Notes: generated by a model from the sequence alone, not told the origin. A stretch of DNA of 64,000 nucleotides from Hyphomicrobiales bacterium (GCA_900466605.1 UBMU01000037.1:109011-173010); one strand, 5' to 3'; shown: positions 51,473 through 60,617, counted from the first letter of the stretch. Program-made: numbers and translations.

Positions 51473-51985
51473 TCAAATCTTTTCCGTCGTTTTCGTCTTT
51501 TTGGTCAGCTGCTCGAGGAAGCCGAGCATGACAGCCGAGACGACGAACGCCAGATGCATGGCCGTCAGCCACATAATCTTGCCGTCGGTGTATTGCTCCG
51601 CATTCAGGAAGACCTGCAGCAGGTGGATCGATGAAATTGCCACGATCGACGAGGCGACCTTGACCTTGAGGGTGCCGGCGTCGAGCTTGCCGATAAACGA
51701 GACATCGTCCTCGCTCTCGTCAAAGCGGCTGACGAAGTTCTCGTAGCCGGAGATCATCACCATGACGATCAGGCTGGCGACCAGAGCGGCGTCGATCAGG
51801 CCAAGCATGGCCAGGATCATTTCACCTTCGTCCAGAACAAAGACGCTGCCGGCGACTTTCAGAAACTTGTAGCCGAAGGAAACAGCATAGACGGCGAGCG
51901 CGAGGGCAAGGCCGAGATAGAAGACGACGAGTATCCAGCGGCTCGAAAGGATGATGCGCTCGACGACGAGTTCGAGTGATTTCAT
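51473..51985 (-). CDS. UPF0114 (YqhA-like) membrane protein
   Basis: 170 residues with four hydrophobic helices (RWILVVFYLGLALALAVYAV, ILAMLGLIDAALVASLIVMV, VASSIVAISSIHLLQVFLNA, LTAMHLAFVVSAVMLGFLEQ). The YENFVSRFDESEDDVSF loop and the helix start LELVVERIILSSRW are the TIGR00645 family pattern. Start ATG 51985 with GAGGA upstream. No function known. It is oppositely oriented to fhs with 155 bp between starts. Confidence 0.88.
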   Translation of the reverse strand: MKSLELVVERIILSSRWILVVFYLGLALALAVYAVSFGYKFLKVAGSVFVLDEGEMILAMLGLIDAALVASLIVMVMISGYENFVSRFDESEDDVSFIGKLDAGTLKVKVASSIVAISSIHLLQVFLNAEQYTDGKIMWLTAMHLAFVVSAVMLGFLEQLTKKTKTTEKI

Positions 51986-52140
51986 GTCTGGTCCTCGCAA
52001 CCTATAGAATCAATGCCTGACAGATAGCGGTTTGAGTGAGCATTGGGCAACCAGCGCACTATTCACAGTCTCGGCATATTTCGCTATCCCGTTGAAACAA
52101 ATATGTGGCGGCAACCGAGCAGAGACAGTGGGGAACGGGG

Positions 52141-53820
52141 ATGACAGCATATAAGTCCGACATCGAGATCGCGCGCACGGCCAAGAAGAAGCCGATCTTC
52201 GAAATCGGTGCAGAGCTTGGTATTCCTGCGGAGCAATTGGCGCCCTATGGGCATGACAAGGCCAAGCTCAGTGCGGAATTCATTGCGGAACAGGCAGAGA
52301 AGCCAGATGGCAAGCTGATCCTCGTCACGGCCATCAATCCGACGCCGGCCGGCGAAGGCAAGACGACGACGACCGTTGGCCTGGGCGATGGGCTGAACCG
52401 GATCGGCAAGAAGGCGATCGTGTGTATCCGCGAAGCGTCGCTCGGGCCGTGCTTCGGCGTGAAGGGCGGTGCTGCAGGTGGCGGCTATGCGCAGGTCATT
52501 CCGATGGAAGACATCAACCTCCATTTCACCGGCGATTTCCACGCGATCACCTCGGCGCACAACCTGCTCGCCGCGATGATCGACAATCACATCTATTGGG
52601 GCAACGCGCAGGATATCGATCTCCGGCGCGTCACGTGGCGGCGTGTGATGGACATGAACGACCGGGCGCTGCGAGAGATGGTCTCCTCGCTGGGCGGTGT
52701 GGCCAATGGATTCCCTCGGCAGAACGGCTTCGACATTACGGTCGCTTCCGAAGTAATGGCTATTCTTTGCCTCGCCAAGGACCTCAAGGATCTGGAAGAG
52801 CGTCTCGGCAACATCATCGTCGGATACCGGCGCGACAAGACGGCCGTCTACGCACGCGACCTGAAGGCCGATGGAGCCATGGCAGTGCTGTTGAAGGACG
52901 CCATGCAGCCGAATCTCGTCCAGACGCTGGAAAACAATCCCGCTTTCGTGCATGGCGGCCCGTTCGCCAACATTGCCCACGGCTGCAACTCGGTGATCGC
53001 TACAAAGACGGCGTTGAAGCTCGGCGACTACGTCGTGACCGAGGCGGGCTTCGGCGCAGATCTTGGAGCCGAGAAATTTTTCGACATAAAATGCCGCAAG
53101 GCAGGACTGAAGCCGGATGCCGCGGTCATTGTTGCGACAGTGCGCGCGCTCAAGATGAATGGCGGCGTGAAGAAAGACGAACTCGGAACAGAGAATGTTG
53201 CCGCGCTGAAGAAGGGTTGCTCCAATCTCGGCCGCCATATCGCCAATGTTCGCAAGTTCGGTGTCCCCGTCGTCGTCGCAATCAATCACTTTGTTTCGGA
53301 TACCGACGCGGAAATCGCGGCGGTGAAGGAGTATGTCTCGCGCCTGGGTGCGGAGGCGATCCTTTGCCGCCACTGGGCCGAGGGCTCTGCCGGCATCGAG
53401 GAACTTGCGTACAAGGTGGTCGAGCTTGCGGAATCGGGACAGTCGAAGTTCGAGCCGCTCTATCCCGACGATGTTTCCCTGTTCGAGAAGATCGAGATCG
53501 TCGCTTCGAAGATCTACCATGCGGGCGAGGTGACGGCTGACAAGGCGGTGCGGGATCAGTTGCTTGCCTGGGAGGAGCAGGGCTACGGGCACTTGCCGGT
53601 CTGCATGGCGAAGACGCAGTACTCCTTCTCGACCGATCCAAACCTGCGGGGCGCGCCGGAGGGCCATATCGTGTCGGTGCGCGAGGTACGCCTCTCGGCT
53701 GGCGCAGGCTTCGTCGTCGCCATCACCGGCGAGATCATGACCATGCCGGGCTTGCCGAGATCGCCTTCTGCGGAGCGGATCTATCTCAATGATCAGGGCT
53801 ATATCGAGGGGCTGTTTTAA
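52141..53820 (+). CDS. fhs: Formate--tetrahydrofolate ligase
   Basis: 559 residues. ATP-dependent joining of formate to THF giving 10-formyl-THF. Signature LVTAINPTPAGEGKTTTTVG near residue 65-85, with the P-loop-like TPAGEGKTTT, then CIREASLGPCFGVKGGAAGG with the FGVKGGAAGGG motif, DFHAITSAHNLLAAMIDNHI, and ETEAGFGADLGAEKFFDIKC-like (TEAGFGADLGAEKFFDIKCR) are the standard FTHFS motifs. The ATG at 52141 has GGGGAACGGGG upstream; the longer in-frame start at 52105 is not used. Strong shadow ORF on the other strand was rejected. Confidence 0.95.
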   Translation: MTAYKSDIEIARTAKKKPIFEIGAELGIPAEQLAPYGHDKAKLSAEFIAEQAEKPDGKLILVTAINPTPAGEGKTTTTVGLGDGLNRIGKKAIVCIREASLGPCFGVKGGAAGGGYAQVIPMEDINLHFTGDFHAITSAHNLLAAMIDNHIYWGNAQDIDLRRVTWRRVMDMNDRALREMVSSLGGVANGFPRQNGFDITVASEVMAILCLAKDLKDLEERLGNIIVGYRRDKTAVYARDLKADGAMAVLLKDAMQPNLVQTLENNPAFVHGGPFANIAHGCNSVIATKTALKLGDYVVTEAGFGADLGAEKFFDIKCRKAGLKPDAAVIVATVRALKMNGGVKKDELGTENVAALKKGCSNLGRHIANVRKFGVPVVVAINHFVSDTDAEIAAVKEYVSRLGAEAILCRHWAEGSAGIEELAYKVVELAESGQSKFEPLYPDDVSLFEKIEIVASKIYHAGEVTADKAVRDQLLAWEEQGYGHLPVCMAKTQYSFSTDPNLRGAPEGHIVSVREVRLSAGAGFVVAITGEIMTMPGLPRSPSAERIYLNDQGYIEGLF

Positions 53821-53897
53821 TTGCGGACTGCCGTGTTCCGAAACTGAATCAAATCCCTGGCGACTTGATTCATGTATTTGGCGCAAGTTGCTGAAAG

Positions 53898-54749
53898 CTA
53901 ATGGCAATAGCGATATCCGCCCTTGCGCTCCAGCACGTCGAGATGGAAGTGGGTTTCGTGGGCCGCATCACTTTCGGGATCCAGGACCGTCGTAAAGTAG
54001 AGGCAACCCGCAGCGCTGACTGTACGCTGGAAGGCACCGATCAGTGTCGAATCTTCGCGACGGGGCTGGACCGCAATATCCTTCCCTTTTTCGAAACTGA
54101 AGCTTGCGACGTCGATAGCGTTGCCGCGGGCATGCTCGGATACCTTGCCGGTCTCTGCTCCGTTGCGCAGACGGCAGATGTAGGATGATGCCTGGTTGAT
54201 GCCGACAATGTTTCCCTGATCGGGCGCTGCGACCTTGGCCGCCGGTATCACGCTCTCTTTCATCCAGCGGGCGAGGGCAAGTGCAACGGGGCATCGGAAA
54301 ACGGCGTCTGGTTTTATCTTGATGCCCGGCAGCACCTCCGAAACCTTGACTGGCTTGTCGATACCACACCCGTTGCCGTCGTCGATGCGCGATATGTCCT
54401 TGAAGACGACGCCAAGGCTTTGCAGTTCTTGGACGCATTCGGAATGCGCCTCGTCGCTCTCCGCAGCGATTGTCAGGTGCTGCTCTTCGAGCGTTTGCTG
54501 AGAAGGAAGCTTCGGCCCCTGCTTCTCCGGTTGGGCAGAAGAGTCGGCCGGCAGCTGCTTGGCCGACGGCACTTCTGGATCGGGCTGGTCCGGCTTTGGT
54601 TCAGGCTTCGGCGGAGGTGTTGGAGCTTGGGTAGCCGGTGTGGATTCGGCCGGCCGGACTTTCGGCTGTGGGCCCTTCGTCGGCAGGCTAGCGCCAGTTA
54701 GAAGCCCGATGCAGCTCAACGCCGCCAGAATCGCAATGATATTCCTCAC
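53898..54749 (-). CDS. Extensin-family secreted protein
   Basis: 283 residues. GTG start at 54749 gives an N-terminal hydrophobic signal NIIAILAALSCIGLLTGASL, followed by a low-complexity Pro/Lys-rich linker (residues 25-75, such as PPPKPEPKPDQPDP) and the extensin-like C-terminal domain PF06904 with SSYICRLRNGAETGKVSEHA, RGNAIDVASF and HFHLDVLERKG, a His/Asp set that looks like a peptidase-like metal site (HARGNAID, HETHFHLD). Probably acts on the periplasmic cell wall, as relatives of DD-carboxypeptidases. Divergent from the heme receptor. Confidence 0.85.
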   Translation of the reverse strand: MRNIIAILAALSCIGLLTGASLPTKGPQPKVRPAESTPATQAPTPPPKPEPKPDQPDPEVPSAKQLPADSSAQPEKQGPKLPSQQTLEEQHLTIAAESDEAHSECVQELQSLGVVFKDISRIDDGNGCGIDKPVKVSEVLPGIKIKPDAVFRCPVALALARWMKESVIPAAKVAAPDQGNIVGINQASSYICRLRNGAETGKVSEHARGNAIDVASFSFEKGKDIAVQPRREDSTLIGAFQRTVSAAGCLYFTTVLDPESDAAHETHFHLDVLERKGGYRYCH

Positions 54750-54840
54750 GCATCCACCCGTTGTATGTTTGTGCGGGAGGAGAACGTACGGATGCGCTTT
54801 TCGTTGCAATTTCGCAACTTTCATCGCCGCGGTAAAAATA

Positions 54841-54892
54841 TGACTTATCAAATCAAGATATCGGCGATCCGATATATTGACAATTAATGTCA
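54841..54892 (+). promoter_or_regulatory. Two TGA-N9-TCA iron-responsive (IRO) boxes and promoter of the heme receptor gene
   Basis: TGACTTATCAAATCA (54841-54855) and TGACAATTAATGTCA (54878-54892) both fit the RirA/IRO motif TGA-N9-TCA. The second overlaps a TTGACA -35 element (54877-54882) with a possible -10 TATGCG 17 bp on. Iron-replete RirA is expected to repress the gene. Binding not tested. Confidence 0.7.
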
Positions 54893-55012
54893 TGTTTTTT
54901 ATGCGGCAAAAAGAAGGCGAAAATCTTCGCCAGAAAGCCTAGCCAGCCCATCGAAAACGCAGCCGCGTCACGACCAGCCAGCCCGGTGACATTTCTCTCA
55001 AGGGGTTGTTTC

Positions 55013-57130
55013 ATGATCGTCCGGCACTCGCGCTCGGTTCTACTAGCCTGCACAGCACTCGCCATCGTTATGCCTTCCGCCGTCGCTTTTGCACAAAGCG
55101 CGCCTTCGACCGCTCAGGCAACTGAAGAGAAAAAGACAAACAGCGAAGGCGATACCTTTCTCTCGCCAATCATCGTGAAGGGTAGCCGTCAGGCCGCCAA
55201 CGATCCCTACAACATTCCGGGTCCGTCAAGCACTGTCACCGCAGACCAGATTGATCTTCAGGCGGGGCAGGGTACGGATGATCTATTTCGTAGTGTTCCG
55301 GGAACATCGACGGCCAACAATCCGCAGAACCCCGGCGTGGCCGTCAACATTCGCGGCTTCGAGGGTTCAGGCCGCGTCAACATGTCGATCGACGGAGTCC
55401 GTCAGAATTTCCGGTTCACTGGGCACGAGGCGCAGGGCTTCACTTATATCGACCCGGCTTTCCTGGCAGGCATCGACGTGACGCGTGGCGCGGTCACCGG
55501 CATCGGCGGTGGTGCGCTGGCCGGTACGGTCAATTTCCGCACTTATAACATCGATGATCTGATCCAGGGCGACAAAAACTACGGCGGCATCGTCTCCGCG
55601 ACCGTTGGAACCAATGAGCTCGGTTGGTCCGAGTCGGCGATCGGCGCCTATCGGTTCAACGATGTCTTTGCCGTTCTCGGTGGCATCAGCAAGAGCGATC
55701 CGGGCAATTTTGAAAACGGTGATGGCATTACGGTACCTTACACCGAACAGGATCTGATTTCAGGCATGCTGAAGGCAGAGATCACGCCGAATGCGGAAAA
55801 TACGATCAAGCTCGGCGGTATCACCTACGACAACGACTTCTTTGCCAATTCATACTTCCAGAACGTGAAGAACAAGACGTTCACCGCTAGCTACGCCTAT
55901 ACGCCCGGCGACAACGACCTGATCGATTTCAAGACGAACTTCTACTATAACCGCCTTGAGATGCAGTACGACACAAACGCCACGGGTGGCGGTACGGCTG
56001 CCGGTCGCAACATCAAGGATACCGGCATCGGTTTCGACGTCTCCAATACGTCCAAGTTCGATGTGGGCGACGTTGCTGTCACCACCAACTACGGTGTGGA
56101 ATACTTCCACGACGACTACGATGTCATCAACAGCCGGACGCAGCCATTGGGTGGCGTGAACGGTAGTGGCAAGAGCGCTATCCTCGGCGTCTTCGATACG
56201 ACCAAGCTGACTTACGGCATGGCGGATCTGACGCTGGGTCTGCGCTATGACCACTTCGACCTCGATGGGTCGGGCGCGGTCGTAGCCGGGAATCCGCTGC
56301 GCTTGCCAGCGGGTCCGTACACTGTCGACAATTCGGAGGGACGCCTGAATCCAAGCGTAACCTTCGCACTGAACCCGACAGAGTGGTTCCAGCCCTATGT
56401 GACGTACGCGGAAACCCAGCGTGCGCCGACCGTGAACGAGATCTTTGCCGGTGGTACCCATCCGGGAGGTACGCAGAGCTTCTTCCCGAACCCGTTCCTG
56501 GAGCCGGAAACCTCCAAGGGTTGGGAAATCGGCGCGAATATCAAGTTTGATGGACTGCTGGACGCGGGCGATAGCTTCCGTCTGAAGGCAAACTACTTCT
56601 ACGACAACATCGACAATTACATCACAGCTGCACTTCTCAACGGCGGTCGACAGATCTTCTTCGTCAACAACCCCGGTACGTCCAGAGTCAGCGGCTTTGA
56701 ACTGCAGGCGGCCTACGATGCGGGCTTCGTATTCGGTGATCTTGCCTATACCTACACGGACACAAATCTGCCGTCGCAGGTCAACGGCTTCGGCGTGCAG
56801 AGCTACCTGCCTGACAGCATCTTCAGCGCGACGCTCGGTGCTCGCTTCCTCGAAGATCAGCGCCTTACGGTTGGCTCACGCTTCTATGCAGTTAGCCGGG
56901 CCTACGTCGGAAGCGTGAACGTTGCTGCCGGAACGAGCCCGTATCAGCCGGGCTACGGACTGGTTGACCTCTTTGCGAACTACAAGTTCGAAAAGGGCTT
57001 CGAGCTGACCGGAAGCGTCACGAACGTCTTCGACAAGACCTATACGCCCGCGTCGAGCACGATTGCCGGCAACACCATCGAGACAGGTCGTGGACGCACG
57101 TTCATGATCACTGCACGCGCACGCTTCTAA
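55013..57130 (+). CDS. shmR: TonB-dependent heme/hemoglobin receptor, ShmR-like
   Basis: 705 residues, outer-membrane barrel with plug. Start ATG 55013 (AAGGGG SD) gives a signal MIVRHSRSVLLACTALAIVM ending near AFAQ. A TonB-box-like stretch (SPIIVKGSR) near residue 50 precedes the plug with VPGTSTANNPQNPGVAVNIR and GFEGSGRVNMSIDGVRQNF. C-terminal NVFDKTYTPASSTIAGNTIE, then GRGRTFMITARARF, ends in the aromatic Phe of Omp85-like sorting. This matches ShmR of S. meliloti, the heme receptor located directly before trpE(G) there too. IRO boxes sit in front. A terminator follows. Confidence 0.88.
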   Translation: MIVRHSRSVLLACTALAIVMPSAVAFAQSAPSTAQATEEKKTNSEGDTFLSPIIVKGSRQAANDPYNIPGPSSTVTADQIDLQAGQGTDDLFRSVPGTSTANNPQNPGVAVNIRGFEGSGRVNMSIDGVRQNFRFTGHEAQGFTYIDPAFLAGIDVTRGAVTGIGGGALAGTVNFRTYNIDDLIQGDKNYGGIVSATVGTNELGWSESAIGAYRFNDVFAVLGGISKSDPGNFENGDGITVPYTEQDLISGMLKAEITPNAENTIKLGGITYDNDFFANSYFQNVKNKTFTASYAYTPGDNDLIDFKTNFYYNRLEMQYDTNATGGGTAAGRNIKDTGIGFDVSNTSKFDVGDVAVTTNYGVEYFHDDYDVINSRTQPLGGVNGSGKSAILGVFDTTKLTYGMADLTLGLRYDHFDLDGSGAVVAGNPLRLPAGPYTVDNSEGRLNPSVTFALNPTEWFQPYVTYAETQRAPTVNEIFAGGTHPGGTQSFFPNPFLEPETSKGWEIGANIKFDGLLDAGDSFRLKANYFYDNIDNYITAALLNGGRQIFFVNNPGTSRVSGFELQAAYDAGFVFGDLAYTYTDTNLPSQVNGFGVQSYLPDSIFSATLGARFLEDQRLTVGSRFYAVSRAYVGSVNVAAGTSPYQPGYGLVDLFANYKFEKGFELTGSVTNVFDKTYTPASSTIAGNTIETGRGRTFMITARARF

Positions 57131-57147
57131 GCAGCTCACGTGTTGGC

Positions 57148-57176
57148 AAAAGGGCGGCCATTGTGCCGCCCTTTTT
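57148..57176 (+). terminator. Rho-independent terminator of shmR-like gene
   Basis: AAGGGCGGC-N6-GCCGCCCTT hairpin followed by a T run, 18 bp after the stop codon. Confidence 0.85.
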
Positions 57177-57195
57177 CATTCCCCGGATTCGGCTC

Positions 57196-57224
57196 TTGCG
57201 CTTGGTCCGATCTCACGCTAACAA
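57196..57224 (+). promoter_or_regulatory. Probable promoter of trpL-trpE(G)
   Basis: -35 TTGCGC (57196-57201), 17-bp spacer, -10 TAACAA (57219-57224). The expected start of transcription (about 57231-57233) coincides with the trpL ATG, i.e. a leaderless leader peptide, as known in S. meliloti. Confidence 0.6.
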
Positions 57225-57232
57225 TTTCGCCC

Positions 57233-57277
57233 ATGAACACGTCCTTGAACATTGCAGTTTGGTGGTGGGCTCGCTAA
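57233..57277 (+). CDS. trpL: trp operon leader peptide
   Basis: 14 codons: MNTSLNIAVWWWAR then stop. Three consecutive Trp codons (57260-57268) just before an attenuator hairpin. Ribosome stalling at the WWW run under Trp shortage lets 2:3 antiterminator form (GGCGGC at 57278-57283 with GCCGCC at 57316-57321); otherwise the 3:4 terminator forms. In S. meliloti the leader RNA released by termination (rnTrpL) and the peptide (peTrpL) act in trans; the same is likely here by homology. Confidence 0.92.
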   Translation: MNTSLNIAVWWWAR

Positions 57278-57314
57278 GGCGGCCTCGACCAATCGTGTCC
57301 AAAGACGACGAGTG

Positions 57315-57350
57315 AGCCGCCCGGAAAACGCCAGGCGGCTTTTTTGTTTT
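57315..57350 (+). terminator. trp attenuator terminator
   Basis: AGCCGCC (57315-57321) / GGCGGCT (57334-57340) hairpin followed by TTTTTTGTTTTT. It lies 42 bp before the trpE(G) ATG and can be displaced by the competing GGCGGC at 57278-57283. Confidence 0.9.
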
Positions 57351-57391
57351 TAAGGCTGCCTGTCATCCGGGCCCGATAACGGAGTGGAACA

Positions 57392-59581
57392 ATGGTAACG
57401 ATCCTTCGGGATGACGGAGCGGAAATCTACGAGACGAAGGGCGGCATCACGGTCACCCGGCAACGGCGGGCAATCCCCTATGGTGACGCTGTCTCCTCGT
57501 ACATCGACAAGCTCGATGAGCGCCGGGGCGCGGTGTTTTCGTCGAACTACGAATATCCGGGCCGTTACACTCGCTGGGACACAGCCGTCGTCGATCCGCC
57601 GCTCGGCATTTCATGCAACGGCCGCAACGTCTGGATCGAAGCCTACAACGAGCGCGGCGAGGTCATCCTCGGATTTGTTACGGAACGGCTTAAGACGGTC
57701 TCCGACGTGGTGCTTGGCGCTTCGACGCCGCGGCGGCTGGATCTGGCTGTGAAAACGCCCGAGCGCGCCTTTACCGAGGAAGAACGCTCGAAGATCCCGA
57801 CGGTTTTCACCGTGCTACGCGCCGTCACCGACCTGTTTTATTCGCAGGCGGATGCCAGCCTCGGCCTTTACGGTGCCTTCGGCTACGACCTCGCCTTTCA
57901 GTTCGATGCGATCAACCTGAAGCTCGTGCGTCCGGCTGACCAGCGCGATATGGTGCTGTACTTGCCGGACGAGATCCTCGTCGTCGACAACTACTCGGCG
58001 AAGGCCTGGATCGACCGCTACGACTTCGAAAAGGGTGGGCATTCGACCGAGGGCAAGGCGGGTGATATTCCGGCCGAACCGTTCCAGCGCACCGACGCAA
58101 TTCCGCCGAAGAGCGATCATCGCCCAGGCGAATATGCTGACCTTGTCGTCAAGGCCAAGGAGAGCTTCCGCAAAGGCGACCTCTTCGAAGTGGTTCCCGG
58201 CCAGAAGTTCATGGAGCGCTGCGACAGCAAGCCGTCCGACATTTCCAAGCGATTGAAGGCTATCAATCCATCGCCCTATTCCTTCTTCATCAATCTCGGC
58301 AATCAGGAATATCTGGTCGGCGCGTCGCCCGAAATGTTCGTACGTGTCTCTGGCCGCCGCATCGAGACCTGCCCGATATCAGGCACAATCAAGCGCGGCG
58401 ATGATCCGATCGCCGACAGCGAGCAGATCCTCAAGCTGCTGAACTCCAAGAAGGATGAATCCGAGCTTACAATGTGCTCGGACGTCGACCGCAACGACAA
58501 GAGCCGCGTCTGCGAGCCCGGTTCGGTGAAGGTCATCGGCCGCCGCCAGATCGAGATGTACTCCCGCCTGATCCACACCGTTGATCATATCGAGGGCCGG
58601 CTTCGCGACGACATGGACGCCTTTGACGGATTTCTGTCTCACGCCTGGGCTGTGACGGTCACAGGCGCACCGAAGCTGTGGGCCATGCGCTTTATCGAAA
58701 GCCATGAGAAGAGCCCGCGCGCCTGGTATGGCGGGGCGATCGGCATGGTCGGCTTCAACGGCGACATGAACACCGGGCTGACGCTGCGCACGGTTCGCAT
58801 CAAGGACGGGATCGCTGAAGTCAGGGCAGGGGCGACGCTCCTGAACGACTCGATCCCCGAGGAAGAAGAAGCTGAAACCGAACTGAAGGCCTCCGCTATG
58901 CTTTCCGCTATCCGTGATGCCAAGGCCGGCAACTCCGGCAAGGTCAGCCGAGACGTCGCCGCCGTCGGCAAGGGCGTCAAGATCCTGCTTGTTGATCACG
59001 AGGACAGCTTCGTCCACACGCTGGCGAACTATTTCCGCCAGACGGGCGCGACGGTTTCTACTGTTCGCACGCCGGTACCGGAGGAAATCTTCGACCGGCT
59101 GGATCCCGATCTCGTCGTGCTGTCGCCAGGTCCCGGCAATCCGAAGGATTTCGATTGCAAGGCGACGATCAAGAAGGCGCGGGCGCGCAACCTGCCGATC
59201 TTTGGGGTCTGCCTCGGATTGCAGGCGCTGGCCGAGGCTTACGGCGGGGAACTCCGTCATCTGGCGTTGCCGATGCATGGGAAGCCGTCGCGCATCCGTG
59301 TGCTGGAGCCGGGCATCGTCTTCTCCGGTCTCGGCAAGGATGTGACGGTCGGGCGCTATCATTCGATCTTCGCTGATCCTTCGACATTGCCGCGTGATTT
59401 CATCATCACGGCCGAGAGCGAAGACGGCACGATCATGGGCATCGAGCATGAGAAGGAACCGATCGCCGCGGTGCAGTTCCATCCGGAGTCGATCATGACG
59501 CTCGGCGGTGACGCCGGTATGCGGATGATCGAGAATGTCGTCGCGCATCTGGCGCGCAAGGCAAAGACCAAGGCGGCCTGA
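57392..59581 (+). CDS. trpE(G): Fused anthranilate synthase TrpE(G)
   Basis: 729 residues, TrpE chorismate-binding component joined to a TrpG-type glutamine amidotransferase. TrpE part (about 1-520) shows EVVPGQKFMERCDSKPSDIS, PSPYSFFINLGNQEYLVGAS, RRIETCPISGTIKRGDDPIA and VGFNGDMNTGLTLRTVRI; TrpG part (from about residue 528) reads KILLVDHEDSFVHTLANYFR, has PGPGNPKDF, GVCLGLQALAEAYGG with the catalytic Cys near 605, and HPESIMTLGG with the catalytic His near 695. Such fusions are the alphaproteobacterial norm. Expression is controlled by trpL attenuation. Catalyses chorismate plus glutamine to anthranilate. Confidence 0.96.
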   Translation: MVTILRDDGAEIYETKGGITVTRQRRAIPYGDAVSSYIDKLDERRGAVFSSNYEYPGRYTRWDTAVVDPPLGISCNGRNVWIEAYNERGEVILGFVTERLKTVSDVVLGASTPRRLDLAVKTPERAFTEEERSKIPTVFTVLRAVTDLFYSQADASLGLYGAFGYDLAFQFDAINLKLVRPADQRDMVLYLPDEILVVDNYSAKAWIDRYDFEKGGHSTEGKAGDIPAEPFQRTDAIPPKSDHRPGEYADLVVKAKESFRKGDLFEVVPGQKFMERCDSKPSDISKRLKAINPSPYSFFINLGNQEYLVGASPEMFVRVSGRRIETCPISGTIKRGDDPIADSEQILKLLNSKKDESELTMCSDVDRNDKSRVCEPGSVKVIGRRQIEMYSRLIHTVDHIEGRLRDDMDAFDGFLSHAWAVTVTGAPKLWAMRFIESHEKSPRAWYGGAIGMVGFNGDMNTGLTLRTVRIKDGIAEVRAGATLLNDSIPEEEEAETELKASAMLSAIRDAKAGNSGKVSRDVAAVGKGVKILLVDHEDSFVHTLANYFRQTGATVSTVRTPVPEEIFDRLDPDLVVLSPGPGNPKDFDCKATIKKARARNLPIFGVCLGLQALAEAYGGELRHLALPMHGKPSRIRVLEPGIVFSGLGKDVTVGRYHSIFADPSTLPRDFIITAESEDGTIMGIEHEKEPIAAVQFHPESIMTLGGDAGMRMIENVVAHLARKAKTKAA

Positions 59582-59605
59582 CGACCGCGACGGTAGGGAG
59601 CATCG

Positions 59606-60307
59606 GTGAGGTTTCTGCGGTCGCTTTCCTGCGCCATTCTCGTGTTCGGCGCCATCATGATTGCCGGGATTGTCGTGCCGCGGTCGCTCCGGTCCGCGGA
59701 CACGACCGAGCGTGCCGGTTCGCCCTACCGAATCCTTGTGCTCAGCAATCCGATCCACACGGATGTTGCGGTGCCGGTCGGCGATGATGTGCTGACGCGC
59801 TTCGGCTTTCTCCGGAATGCTGGACTTGATATCGGCGATGGCGGAGTGCGCTACATCGTTTTTGGCTGGGGCGGCCGGTCCTTCTATACGCAAACGCCGA
59901 CCTGGGCGGATTTGAAGGTAATGCCTGTTGCAAGAAGCCTCACGCTCGACAGCTCCGTCATGCACGTCTCCATTGCCGGTGATATTCCCCTCGACCACCC
60001 TGCCGTGACAGCATTTAATGTCAGTGTCGGGCATTTTGAACACCTGCTGGCCTTCATCGACGGCAGCTTCAGCAGGGGTAGCGAAGGACCGGTTCCGCTC
60101 ATCGGATCTGCGTATGGTGACGATGATGCATTCTTCGAGGCCGAGGGGCATTTTAATGCGTTCATGGGATGCAATACGTGGACTGCCGCGGCCTTGCGGC
60201 AGGCCGGGCTGACGTCCGGCTGGTGGTCTCCTCTGCCGTGGATGCTGCGGCTTTCGCTCTGGCTGCACAACCCGCCCGAAGCGTTCGGGCCGCAGGGCGC
60301 GAGGTAA
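59606..60307 (+). CDS. TIGR02117/DUF2459 family membrane-anchored protein
   Basis: 233 residues. GTG start with AGGGAG spaced 6 bp. Hydrophobic N-terminus RFLRSLSCAILVFGAIMIAG, then LVLSNPIHTDVAVPVGDDVL with conserved IHTD, YIVFGWGGRSFYTQTPTWAD with FGWGDRxFY-like motif, and FFEAEGHFNAFMGCNTWTAAALRQAGL with the conserved Cys/Asn near 195 are the DUF2459 signature. Function unknown; the C in GCNTW and a His could form a cysteine-peptidase-like site. Begins 24 bp after trpE(G). Confidence 0.87.
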   Translation: MRFLRSLSCAILVFGAIMIAGIVVPRSLRSADTTERAGSPYRILVLSNPIHTDVAVPVGDDVLTRFGFLRNAGLDIGDGGVRYIVFGWGGRSFYTQTPTWADLKVMPVARSLTLDSSVMHVSIAGDIPLDHPAVTAFNVSVGHFEHLLAFIDGSFSRGSEGPVPLIGSAYGDDDAFFEAEGHFNAFMGCNTWTAAALRQAGLTSGWWSPLPWMLRLSLWLHNPPEAFGPQGAR

Positions 60308-60352
60308 GTGGTTGACTTCCGGCATCAAATCAGAACATTTCGGGAACGATGA

Positions 60353-60607
60353 ATGAGGAATGTCGTTGTGGCCAATGCTGAGAAGTTTATCGTCCTGCCG
60401 TACCGCAAGAACCGGGGCAATCTGGTGCCCGGTGAAATGCGCCAGGCATCGAACGCAGTGAGCGCGGAGAAGATTGCGACCTCCATGGCCTCGCGCTTTG
60501 TCGGTGTCGCTGCCTATGCGGTGATGGTCGACGAGGAAACGGGTGATATGTCGTCGCCACGGTTGCTCGCCCGGCACGGCGAGATCGCCGACATCAACCC
60601 CGCGTAA
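60353..60607 (+). CDS. Small conserved hypothetical protein
   Basis: 84 residues. The core AEKFIVLPYRKNRGNLVPGE then MRQASNAVSAEKIATSMASR resembles a short protein recurrent in rhizobial genomes with no assigned domain. A start at 60353 or the GTG at 60368 fits; AGGAA lies before the latter. Basic N-terminal half and acidic C-terminal half. Likely co-transcribed with the following DUF2161 gene (10 bp). Confidence 0.55.
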   Translation: MRNVVVANAEKFIVLPYRKNRGNLVPGEMRQASNAVSAEKIATSMASRFVGVAAYAVMVDEETGDMSSPRLLARHGEIADINPA

Positions 60608-60617
60608 CTCGGTCTCT

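Noticed and set aside
52084..53907. 607-codon open frame antisense to fhs
   Set aside because: It mirrors the formate--THF ligase coding region; the forward protein has all FTHFS motifs and an SD, the reverse one has none and an atypical His/Asp/Arg-rich composition.
58379..60577. 732-codon open frame antisense to trpE(G)
   Set aside because: A high-GC shadow of the TrpE(G) gene and the DUF2459 gene; no domain motifs.
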